From Oikopleura dioica (lineage: Eukaryota; Chordata; Appendicularia; Copelata; Oikopleuridae): a stretch of DNA of 64,000 nucleotides. The first letter of the stretch is position 1; each line of letters begins with the position of its first letter. The stretch lies in contig OU015568.1 of assembly GCA_907165135.1 (NCBI GenBank), positions 6,022,501 through 6,086,500 on the forward strand. Reading direction: 5' to 3'. Shown here piece after piece: positions 32,901-43,476 of the stretch. Under the pieces are notes generated by a model. It ran no database searches and had not been told where the DNA came from. It saw only the letters and a program-made list of their open reading frames with translations. Made by a program: the position numbers and the translations under genes.

Positions 32901-33753
32901 TAAGCTTTCATTTGCGCTATCAAACACCGAAAAATTCAAGCAGGAACACTGTTAAAATAGGACTCAAAGTTTGGGTTTTGGAATTTCTGACGTCATTTGT
33001 GACGTTATTCTTTGGAAAATTTCGAAAACGACTTGGTCGAATCTACCCAAAATTTGACGGGCTTTCTGTAGGGCTGAAAATCTGACAATGTCAGAATTTT
33101 GCGAAAAACCTGAAAATGGCAACATGGGCAACAAGGGCAACATAGGGCAACAAGGGCATCTGAAAAAAACAGCTTCAAGTCTCCAAAACCTGAAAATGGC
33201 AAGTTGGCTGAAAAGGCTTGAAAATGGCTGAAAACATGTTTGTTGCACTTGTTGCCTTTGTTGCCATTTTCAGGTTTTACCGAATTTCGCCTGCAAAAAG
33301 TTTTTTATAATCATCTTACGTCAACTAAAAGTTTAGTTACCTATAACTTAGGCTATAAGTTATAAGTTATAAATAATTTTTACATAACTGATAAGCCATT
33401 TAAGGGCCTTGTTATAATTAATTGGTCGCTTTGCGTTTCGGCGTTAACAGAACCGACATGATAAGATCTTTTCAAGTTTCCTTTAGCAAAGTTCTCTTCC
33501 TTGATTCCAGAGTATATTCTTTTGAATACAAATCAATCTATTTTTAAAATTTGAAAAATTTCATTCTCGGAAAAATGTAAAACTTAATGCTTTCAAAAAC
33601 AAAAACTTCATTCAAAATATAATTTTTACCTTGGGAATGTGAATCATCTTCTGATTCTTCATAGCCCAGAGTCGCAACATCCGAAGCAAATCCAGCGTCC
33701 ATTGACTCTTCTTCTTGAGGAGCAGGAGTGTTGTCTTCTTCAGCGGCTGGGCT
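29999..33753 (-). CDS. Gln-rich nuclear-type protein with an RVRF motif, transposon-filled intron
   Basis: Exons on the minus strand: 33753-33631 (acidic: PAAEEDNTPAPQEEESMDAG), about 31265-31112 (Gln-rich: NLQQAANLARAIPQSLQLPQ then long Q runs), about 30318-30170 (PPSILRKHELQAAGRPRH and KSARRVRFQDEAQ), and 30065-29999 (ENEPAPREIGWTVVDGD ... stop). All junctions fit GT-AG. KSARRVRFQDE is a classic PP1-docking RVxF motif; poly-Q suggests a transcription or RNA cofactor. No folded domain is visible. Intron 31266-33630 is 2.3 kb of nested transposons, very long for this genome. Upstream exons beyond 33753 were not found. Confidence 0.4.
30340..31100. other. Intron DNA beginning TTAA-GGGGGAGGTGGTCG
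   Basis: Starts at TTAAGGGGGAGGTGGTCG (30355), which resembles the G-rich, TTAA-adjacent ends of the element at 3021 and the one near 42295. I could not find a matching right end, so it is either truncated or a coincidence. No coding signal. Confidence 0.3.
31659..32722. mobile_element. hAT-like element with GGGCGGCCACGTTCTGC ends
   Basis: Terminal inverted repeats GGGTGCAGGGCGGCCACG on the left and, reverse-complemented, GGGTGACGGGCGGCCACG on the right. Subterminal CAGAACGCCGTTCTG palindromes recur. Flanking 8-mers AGTTTTTG and GTTTTTTG are nearly equal, consistent with an 8-bp hAT-type duplication. Inside is a further inverted pair (ACTTCTCAATACACG / CGTGTATTGAGAAGT at about 32165 and 32585). 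No transposase frame, so non-autonomous. Confidence 0.65.
33110..33290. repeat. Hairpin insertion (AACCTGAAAATGGCAACA)
   Basis: AACCTGAAAATGGCAACA near 33107 faces TGTTGCCATTTTCAGGTTTT near 33258. Internal GGGCAACAAGGGCAACAT units repeat. It is absent from the intact relative at 57007-57590, so it inserted after that family spread. Confidence 0.55.
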
Positions 33754-33859
33754 AAAATTTCTGAGTTAAATTTAGGGATCACCCCCCCGTTTTGGCCATC
33801 TTTGACTGGGAATTCAGCCGATTTGCGTTCATGAAACCAGACGTACAAAAGCACTTCTA

Positions 33860-34256
33860 AAAGCTCAAGTACTATCCGCTATTCTCTTGCTCAGAGCAAT
33901 CATTTGCTCAGGGCAAACCAACTGAGTGGTCGATCTTGGGTGAAAGACGATCTGTAATTGAATTTTTATTTGAAAAAAGCTTTTCTGTGTTTCACAGGAA
34001 CGGACTTATCACTGTCCAAGTCCGGAAGTCCGGTCCATATATTTTAATAGCAAAGACTTACTCGACTTGCCTCGATTTTCTTAAAAATATCCTGATATTC
34101 AGAGTATTATACTCTCCCATACTTGGAACTAGCTTCCGGAGGAGATTCATAACTTTTCTCTACTTTTCAAAAGTAATTACTCAAGTTCAAATGTGAACCG
34201 AGACCAGTGTTTGAAAAAATGATGAGCGCGAGCCGCGAGCGAGCGTAAGCGAGCGA
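33860..34256. other. Spacer, nothing recognised
   Basis: No conserved frame. It ends in a GCGAGCGA-rich patch that served as target for the next element. Confidence 0.3.
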
Positions 34257-34530
34257 GGGTGTAGGGCGGCCACGTTCTGCAGCAGTACGGCGTTCTGCAA
34301 ATGCAGAATGGCGTTCTGTAAGTACAGAACGGCGTTCTGCACTCAAAAAATATATTCGCTTCGCGCCTGTTTTGAAGGAAATCTCAGAATTTCTTAAGTC
34401 AGGAGTTACTCTTTAAGCTTCGCTGGATGCTGATCAGAATCAAGTTACATCGTAAAAAAAAATCCTTATGCAGAACGCCATTCTGCATTTGCAGAACGCC
34501 GTTCTGGCAGAACGTGGCCGCCCGTCACCC
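34257..34530. mobile_element. 274-bp hAT-like MITE
   Basis: Ends GGGTGTAGGGCGGCCACG and GTGGCCGCCCGTCACCC are inverted, and the insertion is flanked by perfect 8-bp copies of GCGAGCGA (34249-34256, 34531-34538). Internal CAGAACGGCGTTCTG palindromes match the longer relative at 31659-32722. An 8-bp duplication plus short inverted ends is typical of hAT-derived MITEs. Confidence 0.8.
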
Positions 34531-34539
34531 GCGAGCGAG

Positions 34540-35150
34540 CAAGCGCTCATTCTCACTCACTCACGTAAAATTTCAAGGCCACTGCTCACGCTCACTCGCT
34601 CAACTTAAAATTGCGAGATCTCTGCTCGCGCTCACTCGCGCTCGCTCACGACCTTTTTTTGTAAAAATAACGTCCGATTTGCGAAATCTTTCCTGATTTC
34701 ATTTTAAGGGCACTACCGTCGATTCCCCCAAGTTGAGCCTTGAATAACTCAGGACTTAGTTATCTAGGCGGTCCCTTTATCGGCGTATTGAATAGATCAA
34801 TCCTAGATCTTAACCTTAACAGAGAGGTTTCTCAATTGATTAACAAAAAACAGCTAAGTTTCGGCTTGAAGTCAATATCTTTGCCAAAATGGCCTAAATA
34901 AAGGCTTGAATAATCTCAATAGTTGTATCCGATTTTCGAATAAATTCTTGAGCATAAACACATAAATAAGAGACGAAATGAAAAATTCAGTATCGTGGAC
35001 TCTACGGAAGCTTTCCGAATTATGACATCGTTTACATTGATAACGAAGAGCCTTCGTAATGGATGGTCTAATTATGAGAGTCGCTAAATTCTCAATCAAA
35101 GTCCTAATAAACTATTCCCGGAAAAGTTAATCAAGAAGAAAAAAGGCTCC
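34540..35150. other. CTCACTCGCTC-rich DNA then AT-rich spacer
   Basis: 34540-34660 has repeated CTCACTCGC / CTCGCTCAC words. TTAAGGGCACTACCG at about 34704 resembles the TTAA-adjacent ends seen elsewhere. No gene. Confidence 0.3.
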
Positions 35151-35154
35151 GGTT

Positions 35155-35336
35155 TACTGAGCGCTGCTGAATTCGTCGGTTTGCTGAAAACGTCGGTTGC
35201 TGAAAACGTCGGTATGCTGAAAACGTCGTGTAACCGAATTAATTTCTTTAAATTGAATTATGATTATATTTTCAATTTGATCGCCGTCTGCCCAAGATCG
35301 CCGTTTGCCTAAGATCTCCGTCTGCCCAAGTTGGTT
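35155..35336. repeat. Two short minisatellites
   Basis: Four copies of a roughly 19-22 bp unit GCTGAAAACGTCGGT (35160-35232), then three of an 18-bp unit GATCGCCGTCTGCCCAA (35280-35333). Confidence 0.6.
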
Positions 35337-35338
35337 TC

Positions 35339-35539
35339 TTACCTGTTACAGAGAGGGTGTTCCCTATTGAAATGGTCGAAAATATCTGATTTTCGACCTG
35401 GTTCGATCGCTCCTCGTGGTATCGGCTCGTCAGCGCGGCCCGGCTTCCACTGACAAATCATGCAGCGTCTCCAGGGATTATGAGTGTTGTACACTCGTCT
35501 TAGCCAGGAAGCTAATTCCTCCTGGGACGAGAAGGTCAT
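35339..35539 (-). CDS. First exon with a C2H2-type zinc-finger-like motif
   Basis: ATG at 35537-35539 encodes 66 residues, including WRRCMICQW and, 22 residues on, IFDHFNREHPLC, i.e. C-x2-C ... H-x4-H. The frame runs into a GT donor (CAG|GTAAG) at about 35340, so more exons probably lie leftward, but none is recognisable before the minisatellites. Could belong to a domesticated transposase or a transcription factor. Confidence 0.35.
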   Translation of the reverse strand: MTFSSQEELASWLRRVYNTHNPWRRCMICQWKPGRADEPIPRGAIEPGRKSDIFDHFNREHPLCNR

Positions 35540-35596
35540 TTTGACTCTAAATATACAAGAAAAACGATATATTTTCGAAAATTGATATATTTAAGA

Positions 35597-35850
35597 AGGG
35601 GGTCGACGAGAATCGGGATTTCTGATTCCATTTTCGCGAAGATGCACCAAAAATGGTCAATTTTTTTACAATTTTGTTCATTTCGACCCCTAAATCTAAT
35701 TAAATTAGACTAATTTTTATCAAATGATTTTATGCTCAACAGATTCGGGAGAATCAGTAGATTCCAAAAATATAAGATTCATATCCTGACTATGTGTATA
35801 AGCGAAATTACGATCATTCCTGGAAAAATTCTCGTCGACCCCCATAAATA
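35597..35850. mobile_element. Short MITE with GGGGGTCGACGAGAAT ends
   Basis: GGGGGTCGACGAGAAT on the left faces ATTCTCGTCGACCCCC on the right over about 250 bp, with AT-rich content between. The same end occurs at about 17260-17280. The target duplication is not clear. Confidence 0.65.
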
Positions 35851-35879
35851 AAACGGAAAACATATTTTGTGCGGCGATT

Positions 35880-38161
35880 TTACAGATAAATAAATTGACT
35901 AGTACAGTCATAGTTAAGAAGGCGACGCGGCGGCGAACGAGTTTGGCAAGAGATCTTTTTGGGTTGGGGCAGGTATAAATACACGGCGCAGATTACCAGC
36001 GCCGCGCCTGTCACAAACGAACTCTGTCGATTCAGTTCAGCACATTTTCAAAAGATGGATTCATTAAGACGAGAAGCCGTGTCGTTGCGGCTTTGGAAAG
36101 CAAATTATGAAACTGTATTGAACCGTGCCTGTATTTGGAAGCCGAAGTAGATGACGGAAAGGATGGTGGAGACGATGATGGCGATGCTGGATGCGAAGCC
36201 CTTGAAAATGTTGTCCGCGTACTTGATGACGACGGCGATCAACAGGCCCCCAAAAGCCTGGTTGAAGACCACAGCCAGGGCGATGCCGTTGAAGCCAAAG
36301 AAGATTCCCTGAAACAGTTTTAGCACGAGAAAGAAAAACCGAGAAAGATGAATTCGGCTTTTTAAAATCTCAACTTTTCTCAAAAGAAGAGTCGCTTACT
36401 TTTTGGCAATTTGTTCTCCGTCTTTGGCGATCATTCCAATTCCGGCGAGAACGGCGGCAAAAGGCCGAGCTGTATGTTCCTCAGCCAAATGGAGACTTGT
36501 CCTGTCTTGAGGATTTTCTCAAAAAGACGCCGGCGAAGCCAGAAAAGAGGCAGGAAATGAGGACTGCGGAGAAGCTGTTTCTTCAGCAGGGCGACGGAGA
36601 AAAAGCAGTCGTCAGGATTTTCAGCTGGTAGGAAACTGAAAACATCGATTTGACTTTTTCCTTGATTTAAAAACGGGTGACACTATTTATTAGGATCAAG
36701 GAAACGCTCGCGGAGCCAGTTGGGCTCGGCAACCTTAGTGGAAACTCTGAGTCAGGGTTCTAAAACAGTAAAATAAAAAGCCGCGTAGCGGCTTTTTTTA
36801 AAAACGAAGCCGCAAAGCGTCTTCGCTAGTGAAAGTAAATCATTTAATGATTTAATCATTTAATGATCCCTTAATAAGGGATCCCCCTGATTTCGCCAAC
36901 TTTGACCTCTATCTACTTTTTTGAGCTTACGTAGGAAGCTGGTTTTGGGCGCATTAGAAAGCCCGCGTTAGAAGGAGCAAATTCTGGTAGAATCAGCTTG
37001 CCAGCATAACATTCGCTTATGCATTACAGGCCGTCAAAGTGATTAAAGTTGGCGAAAATGGCTATTTTTGACCATTTTCAAATCGTATCTACTTTTTTTG
37101 GGGCTTTTTAATCACCAATATTTTTGCTTCTATAGATAGCTCAGAGCCTAAACTTAATATTCTGGTAGAACCAGCATAATTGGATGAGTGAAAAAAATTT
37201 TCCTAGTTGTAGAACTTTTTGGAGCCATTTTCGGCATTTTTTGGTGGTTAAATGCTCTCTAGCGCCAACAAATGGCCGAAGATTCTAGTGCGGATATCAT
37301 ATTCGTAATCAGCGCATTCTAAGCTTTCGATCAACCCCTTACTTGTCCTCTTTTGATAACGATGAAAAATTGAAAAAATCGCGATTTTCACGCTAAGTAC
37401 AAATTACATGCATTTTCTCAAACCTTGAAGGCCAAAATTTTTGGGATGCATTTATGTAGAGGGTACTATAATATATCAAAATGATCCTCAGAACACGAGG
37501 CATCTAATGATAGGCGAAAATGAGCTGCGCCAAAGTTTTGAAAAATCGGGGGTGATCCCCTTGGAAACTTTGGCGAAGCCGCTTTGCGGCTTTTTATTAA
37601 ATAAAGCCGCTAAGCGGCTTTTCATTTACTGTTTTAGAACTCTGACTCAGGTTTTCTACTCAGGTTGTCGAGCCCAGCCAGTCAGACAGCAATGAACTTG
37701 CTCAAACAAATGCCCAGAAATCAAGTAGTTTAAAAATGAGTACCTTGAAAAGTAACTGCTGGAAGATTGGAAACCGCCAGATAAAACAAGTTGTTCTGGA
37801 CGGTGTAGATGAAGCTGGGAACGGCGACTTTGAGCGTGTCCCAGGGCCGGTTGATGATCTCGCTGCTGATCTCGCCGTAGAAAGAGAGCACATTGCACTG
37901 GAACGGTTTGAAGGCTGGAAAGGTACCTTGTGGCTGCCGACGAGGAAATCAAAGAAGAAGCGACGATTTTTAAGATTTCGCAAAAGAACACTGCTGCGGT
38001 ATTGAAGAACTTGTCTCCCTAAAAACTTTGCTTAGGAGTTGTTTTTAAATAAAGAATCACCTCGTCTGTTCGTGCTTTGCGCATTGCGAGCACCAGGGAG
38101 GCATTTTGAGCGACTAGAAGGACGAGGGCGAGCGTCTTGACCCATTCCACCCCGCTCGAGT
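35880..38161 (-). pseudogene. SLC35A-type nucleotide-sugar transporter, frameshifted
   Basis: Golgi antiporter of the UDP-Gal/UDP-GlcNAc/CMP-sialic acid group. Minus-strand exons: [60 protein letters not shown] and [17 protein letters not shown] (37740); after a 1.1-kb intron carrying a foldback element, SYQLKILTTAF, SGFAGVFFEKILK and WLRNIQLG; then NQAFGGLLIAVVIKYADN and a last exon GAALVICAVYLYLP ending TAA 35880-35882. Shifts occur in T runs near 36605 and 36535 and look like homopolymer errors, but about 40 residues between the LLKKQLL helix and SGFAG also appear missing. Confidence 0.72.
36715..37684. mobile_element. Foldback element with GCCGC hairpins in the SLC35A intron
   Basis: About 115-bp inverted ends: the left carries CTGAGTCAGGGTTCTAAAAC and AAGCCGCGTAGCGGCTTTTT; the right carries the reverse complements (GCCGCTTTGCGGC, CTCTGACTCAGGTTTTC). 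The middle contains GGGATCCCCCTGATTTCG facing CGGGGGTGATCCCC, possibly a second, nested element. Partial copies (CCTGACTCAGG and GCCGC hairpins) lie at about 22870-22970, 23286 and 24066. Confidence 0.6.
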
Positions 38162-38604
38162 CTGAAAACAAAATTCTCGTTTTTTGAAAAAAGCTTGCGG
38201 CGATTATCAGGTTTTAAAAGCGTAAAAATAAAATCTTTTTACGGTACAAATTTTGAGGGATGAGAGTACAAAATATGCTAGCGCGCGAGAAAAATATAAC
38301 TGACTTCTTTATTTTCTCTAATTTACGCATTGTTCTCTTTTCTTTTTTTGATTTCTTTTTGAATCTTGTAATCCCTCATTTGATTCGCCAATGAATGAGG
38401 CGACGAATCACCAAAATCAGCGATTCTTTTCAAGAAAAACTGATTTTTATAGATAAGCGAAAAGGAGTAAATGAAAGCGTTATGTTCAGGCTTATTTTTG
38501 ATACAAAAAATGATTCATAGAAGCAAAGTTACGCGAAGAATTATTATTATTTAATATTTGATGTTGAAAATAGTTCCCACGGAAGATTTTTTAGAATTCA
38601 TAAT
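38162..38604. other. AT-rich spacer
   Basis: No frame with family resemblance; long T/A runs only. Confidence 0.3.
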
Positions 38605-38754
38605 TACTAAATTACTTGAGTTCTCTGTCCTCATCATTTTGTAATTCATTTTCCTCTGGAATTCCCGACTCTGGCTTGTCCTTTTTATTATCTGCAAGTT
38701 GCAGTGCAACTTTATCATTTGCCTTCTTATCAGCTGCAGTTCCCTTTGGAGCCA
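38605..38754 (-). CDS. 47-residue acidic/basic ORF
   Basis: MAPKGTAADKKANDKVALQL then EENELQNDEDRELK and a stop. The end slightly resembles the SEED..LK segment near the N-terminus of the proteasome base subunit RPN1/PSMD2, so it could be a truncated first exon. Too short to name. Confidence 0.2.
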
Positions 38755-39098
38755 TTTTTAATCCACTTAGTAAGTTTTCCGGTCTTTTTCAGTCTCTTAC
38801 TTATTTAATTTTTATTCAATAAAAATTTTCATGTCTCAGCGCATCAAAAGCAAAGAATTTGTCATTTTTTCGTTGTTTAGCAGATGTTGCAGAATGGGAA
38901 ACAGTGAGAAACAAGAGTGTGTTTGTGCGATAAGTGGCAGTGTAGAATAAATGTTTCTAAAATGGATTTGTCAGGTGGGATTAAGGCGAGTGAGTTGAAT
39001 TCGTTGAACTAGTTAATTGTGATTGACGCGGATAGTGTATCCGTGTCGGGCGACGACATCCTCGGATTCTAGAGCCTTTTCATGGTTCAAAAGATATT

Positions 39099-40106
39099 TC
39101 AGAAATTTTCAGCTACAGTTAAGTCCTGAACAGCAAGATCAAACTGTTGGGTCGTAATTGCTTTATCAGTAAATCGTCTCCAAATGCTAAGAAGTACGAT
39201 TGCCTTGATAGTCTGTCCTTGAACCTCTCTTTCGATCACAACATTGAGCGCGTTCTTGTGCTCTTCTTGCTGGGCACGCGCGTGGGCGGAAATTCCAGTG
39301 GTCTGAAATGCAATTTTTAGGTTTTGAAATCAAGGAAGACTTTCTTACCAAATGGAGATATCGATTGCGCCAGTTTTTGGATCCATGATGGACTGCTTCA
39401 GTGCCTCTCGGTAGAGCCGAACAGCTTCTTCTACGTCCATTTTGTCGACGACATCCGAAAGACGAGCCTTCGCATGGGCCTCGGAAAGTCGAATGAGTGA
39501 TTCTAGTTGACGCGGGTAAGCGCAAATTGCTTTTCTATTCGCTCCGACTTGTCGCATTTTGATGTAAGAATTGACAAGCTCTGTTTTTGCCTCTACATTA
39601 AGCACTGGTTTGACCATGGCTCGGGCGTAACCGAGGTAGTCTCTCAGCAACTTTTGGTCGAGATGTTGTTGATCATCGTTCATCACATCTTTTCTGTCGG
39701 TATGATACAGTGAGACCAAATATGCGGCGAGTTTTCGATCGTAAGCTTCGTCCTTTGGATCGAGCACCAAAAAGATTAGATCGAAACGCGACATGAGCGT
39801 GTGCGGCAATTGGATGTCTTCCACGATTGTTTTGTTTGCGTTCCAAGCTGATTCGACGGGATTGGCAGCGGCGAGGACAGATGTACGAGCGTTGGGGCGA
39901 CAAATGATGCCTGCTTTGGCGACGGATAAAGTGCAGAATTCCATTACTTCGTGGAGGACGGAGCGAGTAGACTCAGTCATCTTGTCAAACTCGTTAATGC
40001 AGCAGATACCGTTGTCGGAAAGAACAAGAGCTCCAGGGCCTGGAGTCCAGGCTATTAAAGGGATATTCGTCTCTGGATCGTTTTTGGCAGTCGCAGGGTT
40101 TCTCAC
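39099..40106 (-). pseudogene. MCM4: MCM4-like, C-terminal half only
   Basis: Replicative helicase subunit. Starting at an acceptor AG near 40107 the frame reads [20 protein letters not shown], then [55 protein letters not shown] (Arg finger) and [19 protein letters not shown] short intron then joins DISI to TTGISAHARAQQ and a winged-helix tail ending at TGA 39099-39101. The N-terminal OB domain and Walker A are absent upstream, where a POGLUT gene lies. Walker B is IN rather than ID (39993-39995). The intron junction is one base out of frame. A 5'-truncated, probably inactive copy. Confidence 0.75.
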
Positions 40107-40231
40107 TGAAGTACTTTTGTCACTGATTGTTGAGATCTGGGTCAGATTCTTGCGTCAGATGTTCATGGTTTTCTGTCACTTTTACAGGCCTCGACTGCTT
40201 CTTACTGAAATAGAAAGCTTCAAAATATGCT

Positions 40232-41565
40232 TCAGAGAAAGATAAACCTGTAAAGCTCTATTGTCTTTGCGTAGTAGCGGTACATAAATTCTGGATTCAT
40301 CCATTGAGCAGCAAGAGCATTGGCATTAAAAGCAATTTGGCGAGGTTTATCGTTATTGTTTCTCGCCCATTCGATTTTCTCTCGAAGGTCGGATAGATCT
40401 TCTTTAATTGGAATGAAGTGCTAGAAATAATCAAACGAGAGAAATTTGCTTCAAGCGCTTACCACCCATGGCTTCATATATCTATACCACCACTCGTAAT
40501 TCATCGACTTTTGCTTAAGAATCACCGAGTCCATTTGCATCAACAATGCTGTTCGATAAGGCGCAACAGTGCCATCCACAAGGACTTGATACTTAAACTT
40601 CCCCATGTCAGGATAGGACACGTGTTTCACTTGCTCGCCATATTTCTTCGGGTCTTGACCTTTTTTATTGTGCAGATTCCTCGTCAGTCTGGCGTCGACG
40701 TCCTCAGGATGTTTCATCGAAAGTTCACAAAGTGTTAGGCGGGAAGGATTCGAATCTCGTCCGCGGAAGTAGCCCCGTTCTATCTCATCCTCCCAAGGAA
40801 CAACTTCCCCTACGAAAGAAGAAAAGATTAGAATGTTTCATGGATGATTTGATCTCCGAAATTTTAGACGCGATTCAGAAACCTGAATTTTCACCTGATA
40901 TCTGTTCAACGTATTGAATGTCTTTCCTCTCTCGAAACAAGGCATGCCTCGTGTTCTTGGTCTGATCCCATGTCGGAAGCGCAATGTCTGTCGTGTTATC
41001 GGATCCGCACCATGTCAAAATCGGCTCAAAAGTTCTTGATCTTTGATGACAACATGAGCAGTCGCTTCACCGTGTCCTCCCGCTGCCCATTTCCTTTCCT
41101 TCTTTTCTTCCTTTTTCCATCTTTGTAAAGTCGGTCTAGATCAATTTCGCCAAACTGGGCCAAATCTTCATCCAGCTCCTCGAAGTTCGAAGGACAATCG
41201 AATTCTTTGCAGAACTGCTCCAAGGTTGAGGGGCAGTAACAAGACTCGTCGTAGATTGGCTCGGGAAGAATTTCTGAAAAGAAAAAGATAATTTTATTTG
41301 AAGTCACGTTTTATGATCGTACTTCTCAAAACTAGCTGTTTGTTGTACCGCACATTTATTATAAATTTAATTATAAATTTATTATAATGCCATTTGGAGC
41401 GGATCCGCGCATCCGATATCTGAAGAAGATCGACCCGTCAAACTTGAAGCCAATCTCCTTCTCGACTTTCACGTCGGCGTTTTTTTTGCCAGCATCTCCC
41501 ACTTAATGTCATCTTTCTTCTTTCTCTGTTCTTCGTCTTTTTGTTGTCTGAAAATTTTTCTTTTT
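40232..41565 (-). pseudogene. POGLUT2/3 (KDELC)-like glycosyltransferase, internally deleted
   Basis: ER protein O-glucosyltransferase with a CAP10 domain. Pieces: filamin-like KFDGSIFFRYRMRGS (near 41440), PEPIYDESCYCPSTLEQF and FEELDEDLAQFG (41200), ILTWCGSDNTTDIALPTWD (41000), PWEDEIERGYFRGRDSNPS (40770; RGRDS is a catalytic-site signature), YQVLVDGTVAPYRTALLMQ and DSVILKQKSMNYEWWYRYM, then WVHFIPIKEDLSDLREKI and a tail ending TGA 40232-40234 with no KDEL. About 70 residues are missing between the YCP and WCGS blocks, and frames slip in A runs. Confidence 0.7.
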
Positions 41566-42940
41566 CTCAAGTCAAATACAATTTTTCATCGCGAGAAAGA
41601 CTTTCCAAAAAACAAACTATAATCGGAAGATACCTCGATTGATAGTATGAACCCATCCCGCTTCTTGGACGGTTCTGCTCGTAACGTTTTTACCAGTTAG
41701 AAAGATACAGTAATAACGAACGCTTATCATGTTATATTTTTTCCGCGGCAGTGACGCTTCGAAAAACTATAATTTACAAACTTATTCTTCGATACCGTAG
41801 TTTCGTTTTTATTCAATATCCACAAGGGCATTTCGCACAGTGACTTGTTGAAATATTACCAAATTGCCAAAAAACTTGCATCATTCCAGAAAGGGTTGAT
41901 TTTTTCCTAAAAGCTTCATCTTCTCACTCCTTGTTTTTCCACAGCTGTATTTTTCCTGTACCTCTTTTTCCACGAAGTAATCCAGCAAAAACAGGCCGTA
42001 TAACATCTTACTCAAAATAAAAAACACAAAATAAAAAATTCTCTATGCAAAGAAGACTACCTCTACAAACGTTTCCACATTTTTTTGACCAACAGAAATC
42101 AGAAATTTCAGCAAAATTGGGACTTTTTCGTCATTTTTCGTTAAAAAGTCCGATTTTCAAACGCGATTTTGAGGGTGTTAGAGTCGAGATAGACCCCCAA
42201 AAAAAGAAGCCTCAAAATCGTCTTTTGACCTATAGAATCCATTTCCGGGGTCAAAATTATGAGATTCCGAAAATAGATTTTTCGAAAATTGTTGACGGGG
42301 AGGTCCTTAATTGACGTCTAATCAACTTATTGAAAATAATTACGAAAAGAAACGGGAGTATGTCTTAATTGAAGCCATTTCCTAGAGCGAGTAAAAACCA
42401 AAAATCGTTTTTAGGAGGTATTACCTTAAAGCTCACCGCTGGTTAGCCATAATGACGTTGTGTAATTCGAACATTGCAGTTTTTTGAAGGTACTTAAAAA
42501 TGAGCTGGAGCTTACCTCACCTGTTTCCGGGCTGACCAGTTTAGAGGGACACACATTTTTAGACAAAAATCTTTTCCGACATAATGACAAAAAATTTGAA
42601 GATTTTAAATATTATCAGCCCCCTCCTATTTCCAGATACGTCGTTGAAATCATAGCCTCTATTTCTTTTTCTTCTTATTCTTCGGATCTTTGACGATGAT
42701 GAATCTATGTATTCTAATTTATTAAAATATGCAATGGCCTTAAAAAAAGTGTGTATGAAAAGATATGCTGCGTTTCTATCGTCACTTCCAATATCAATCA
42801 GAATAGCTGATTAGACTGTGGATTAGATTAAGCCACGGACGGCTTAACTCCTTTACCAGGAAAATAATTGCACAAGAACGAAAAATCACTGGCCGTCAAC
42901 AATAAGCCGTTCTATTGAAAATAAAGGGTCTGGAATTTGA
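41566..42940. other. AT-rich spacer with a possible TTAA element
   Basis: No recognisable gene. GACGGGGAGGTCC followed by TTAATTG at about 42293-42313 resembles the right end of a TTAA-targeting element, with AT-rich DNA to its left, but no matching left end was found. Confidence 0.35.
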
Positions 42941-42952
42941 CTCTGGAAATGA

Positions 42953-43176
42953 ACGATCCGCGCTCCGCAAGAACCTATTTCTCACGAGGCCGTAAAATCT
43001 GAACGGATCGAGATTTTTTCGAGATTTAAACAGATTCGGAAACCTCAAAGTCTCTTCTATAAACTGATCGAAAATTAAAACAATTTTCAAACAGGAACAA
43101 TGTGAAAAGTGCCAGTTTCTTTCAAATGACATTTTCTCCATAATTTCTCATCCAAATTTTTTGAAAATTAGACTGT
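42953..43176. mobile_element. Left arm of a foldback element split by the retrotransposon
   Basis: GATCCGCGCTCCGCAAGAAC at 42953 through GAAAATTAGACTGT is the reverse complement of 49930-50157. Without the LTR element the two would form a long hairpin with a loop of about 240 bp that is itself palindromic. The final ACTGT (43172-43176) is the retrotransposon's 5-bp target duplication. Confidence 0.8.
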
Positions 43177-43431
43177 TATTGGGATCTTAGATTCGTTAGA
43201 CTCCCTCGTCCCCTAAGGTCACTTGCTTATCTAGATCGAGCTTTGCTCGGTCGCCGCCGTGTATTTCTCTCCATTCGGTAATTCACGCAGTTCGTGAATT
43301 AACCTCTATTTTACTCCAGCTCGAAATACAGACGTCAAAGATACTTTACTCGTTTTCTTCACTCGTCCAGATATAGAGAGCAGGCAAACTACGCTAGAAG
43401 TGGGAGATTCAGCAGAAGCTAGGATCCCTTC
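43177..43431 (+). repeat. 5' LTR (255 bp)
   Basis: TATTGGGATCTTAGATTC ... AGAAGCTAGGATCCCTTC, identical by eye to 49430-49684. It carries a short hairpin AATTCACGCAGTTCGTGAATT. Confidence 0.92.
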
Positions 43432-43460
43432 AGTGGTGTCAGAAGCTAGGATCCCTTCAG

Positions 43461-43476
43461 TGGTATCAGAGTAGTC
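43461..43476 (+). promoter_or_regulatory. Primer-binding site, tRNA-iMet type
   Basis: TGGTATCAGAGTAG follows the 5' LTR and matches the usual TGGTATCAGAGC primer site. A near-copy (TGGTGTCAGA) sits 27 bp upstream because of a 27-bp tandem duplication across the LTR junction. Confidence 0.65.

Larger units (their letters stand above)
31485..33316. mobile_element. Interrupted copy of the GATGAATTTAAAAA MITE
   Basis: Its ends, GATGAATTTAAAAAACTTTT at 31485 and the reverse-complementary AAAAGTTTTTTATAATCATC at about 33296-33315, match the intact 584-bp copy at 57007-57590 along the length, including the TGACGTCAT segments. It is split by the 1.06-kb insertion 31659-32722 and by a shorter hairpin insertion around 33110-33290. 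Flanks suggest a TA or TTA target. Confidence 0.75.
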
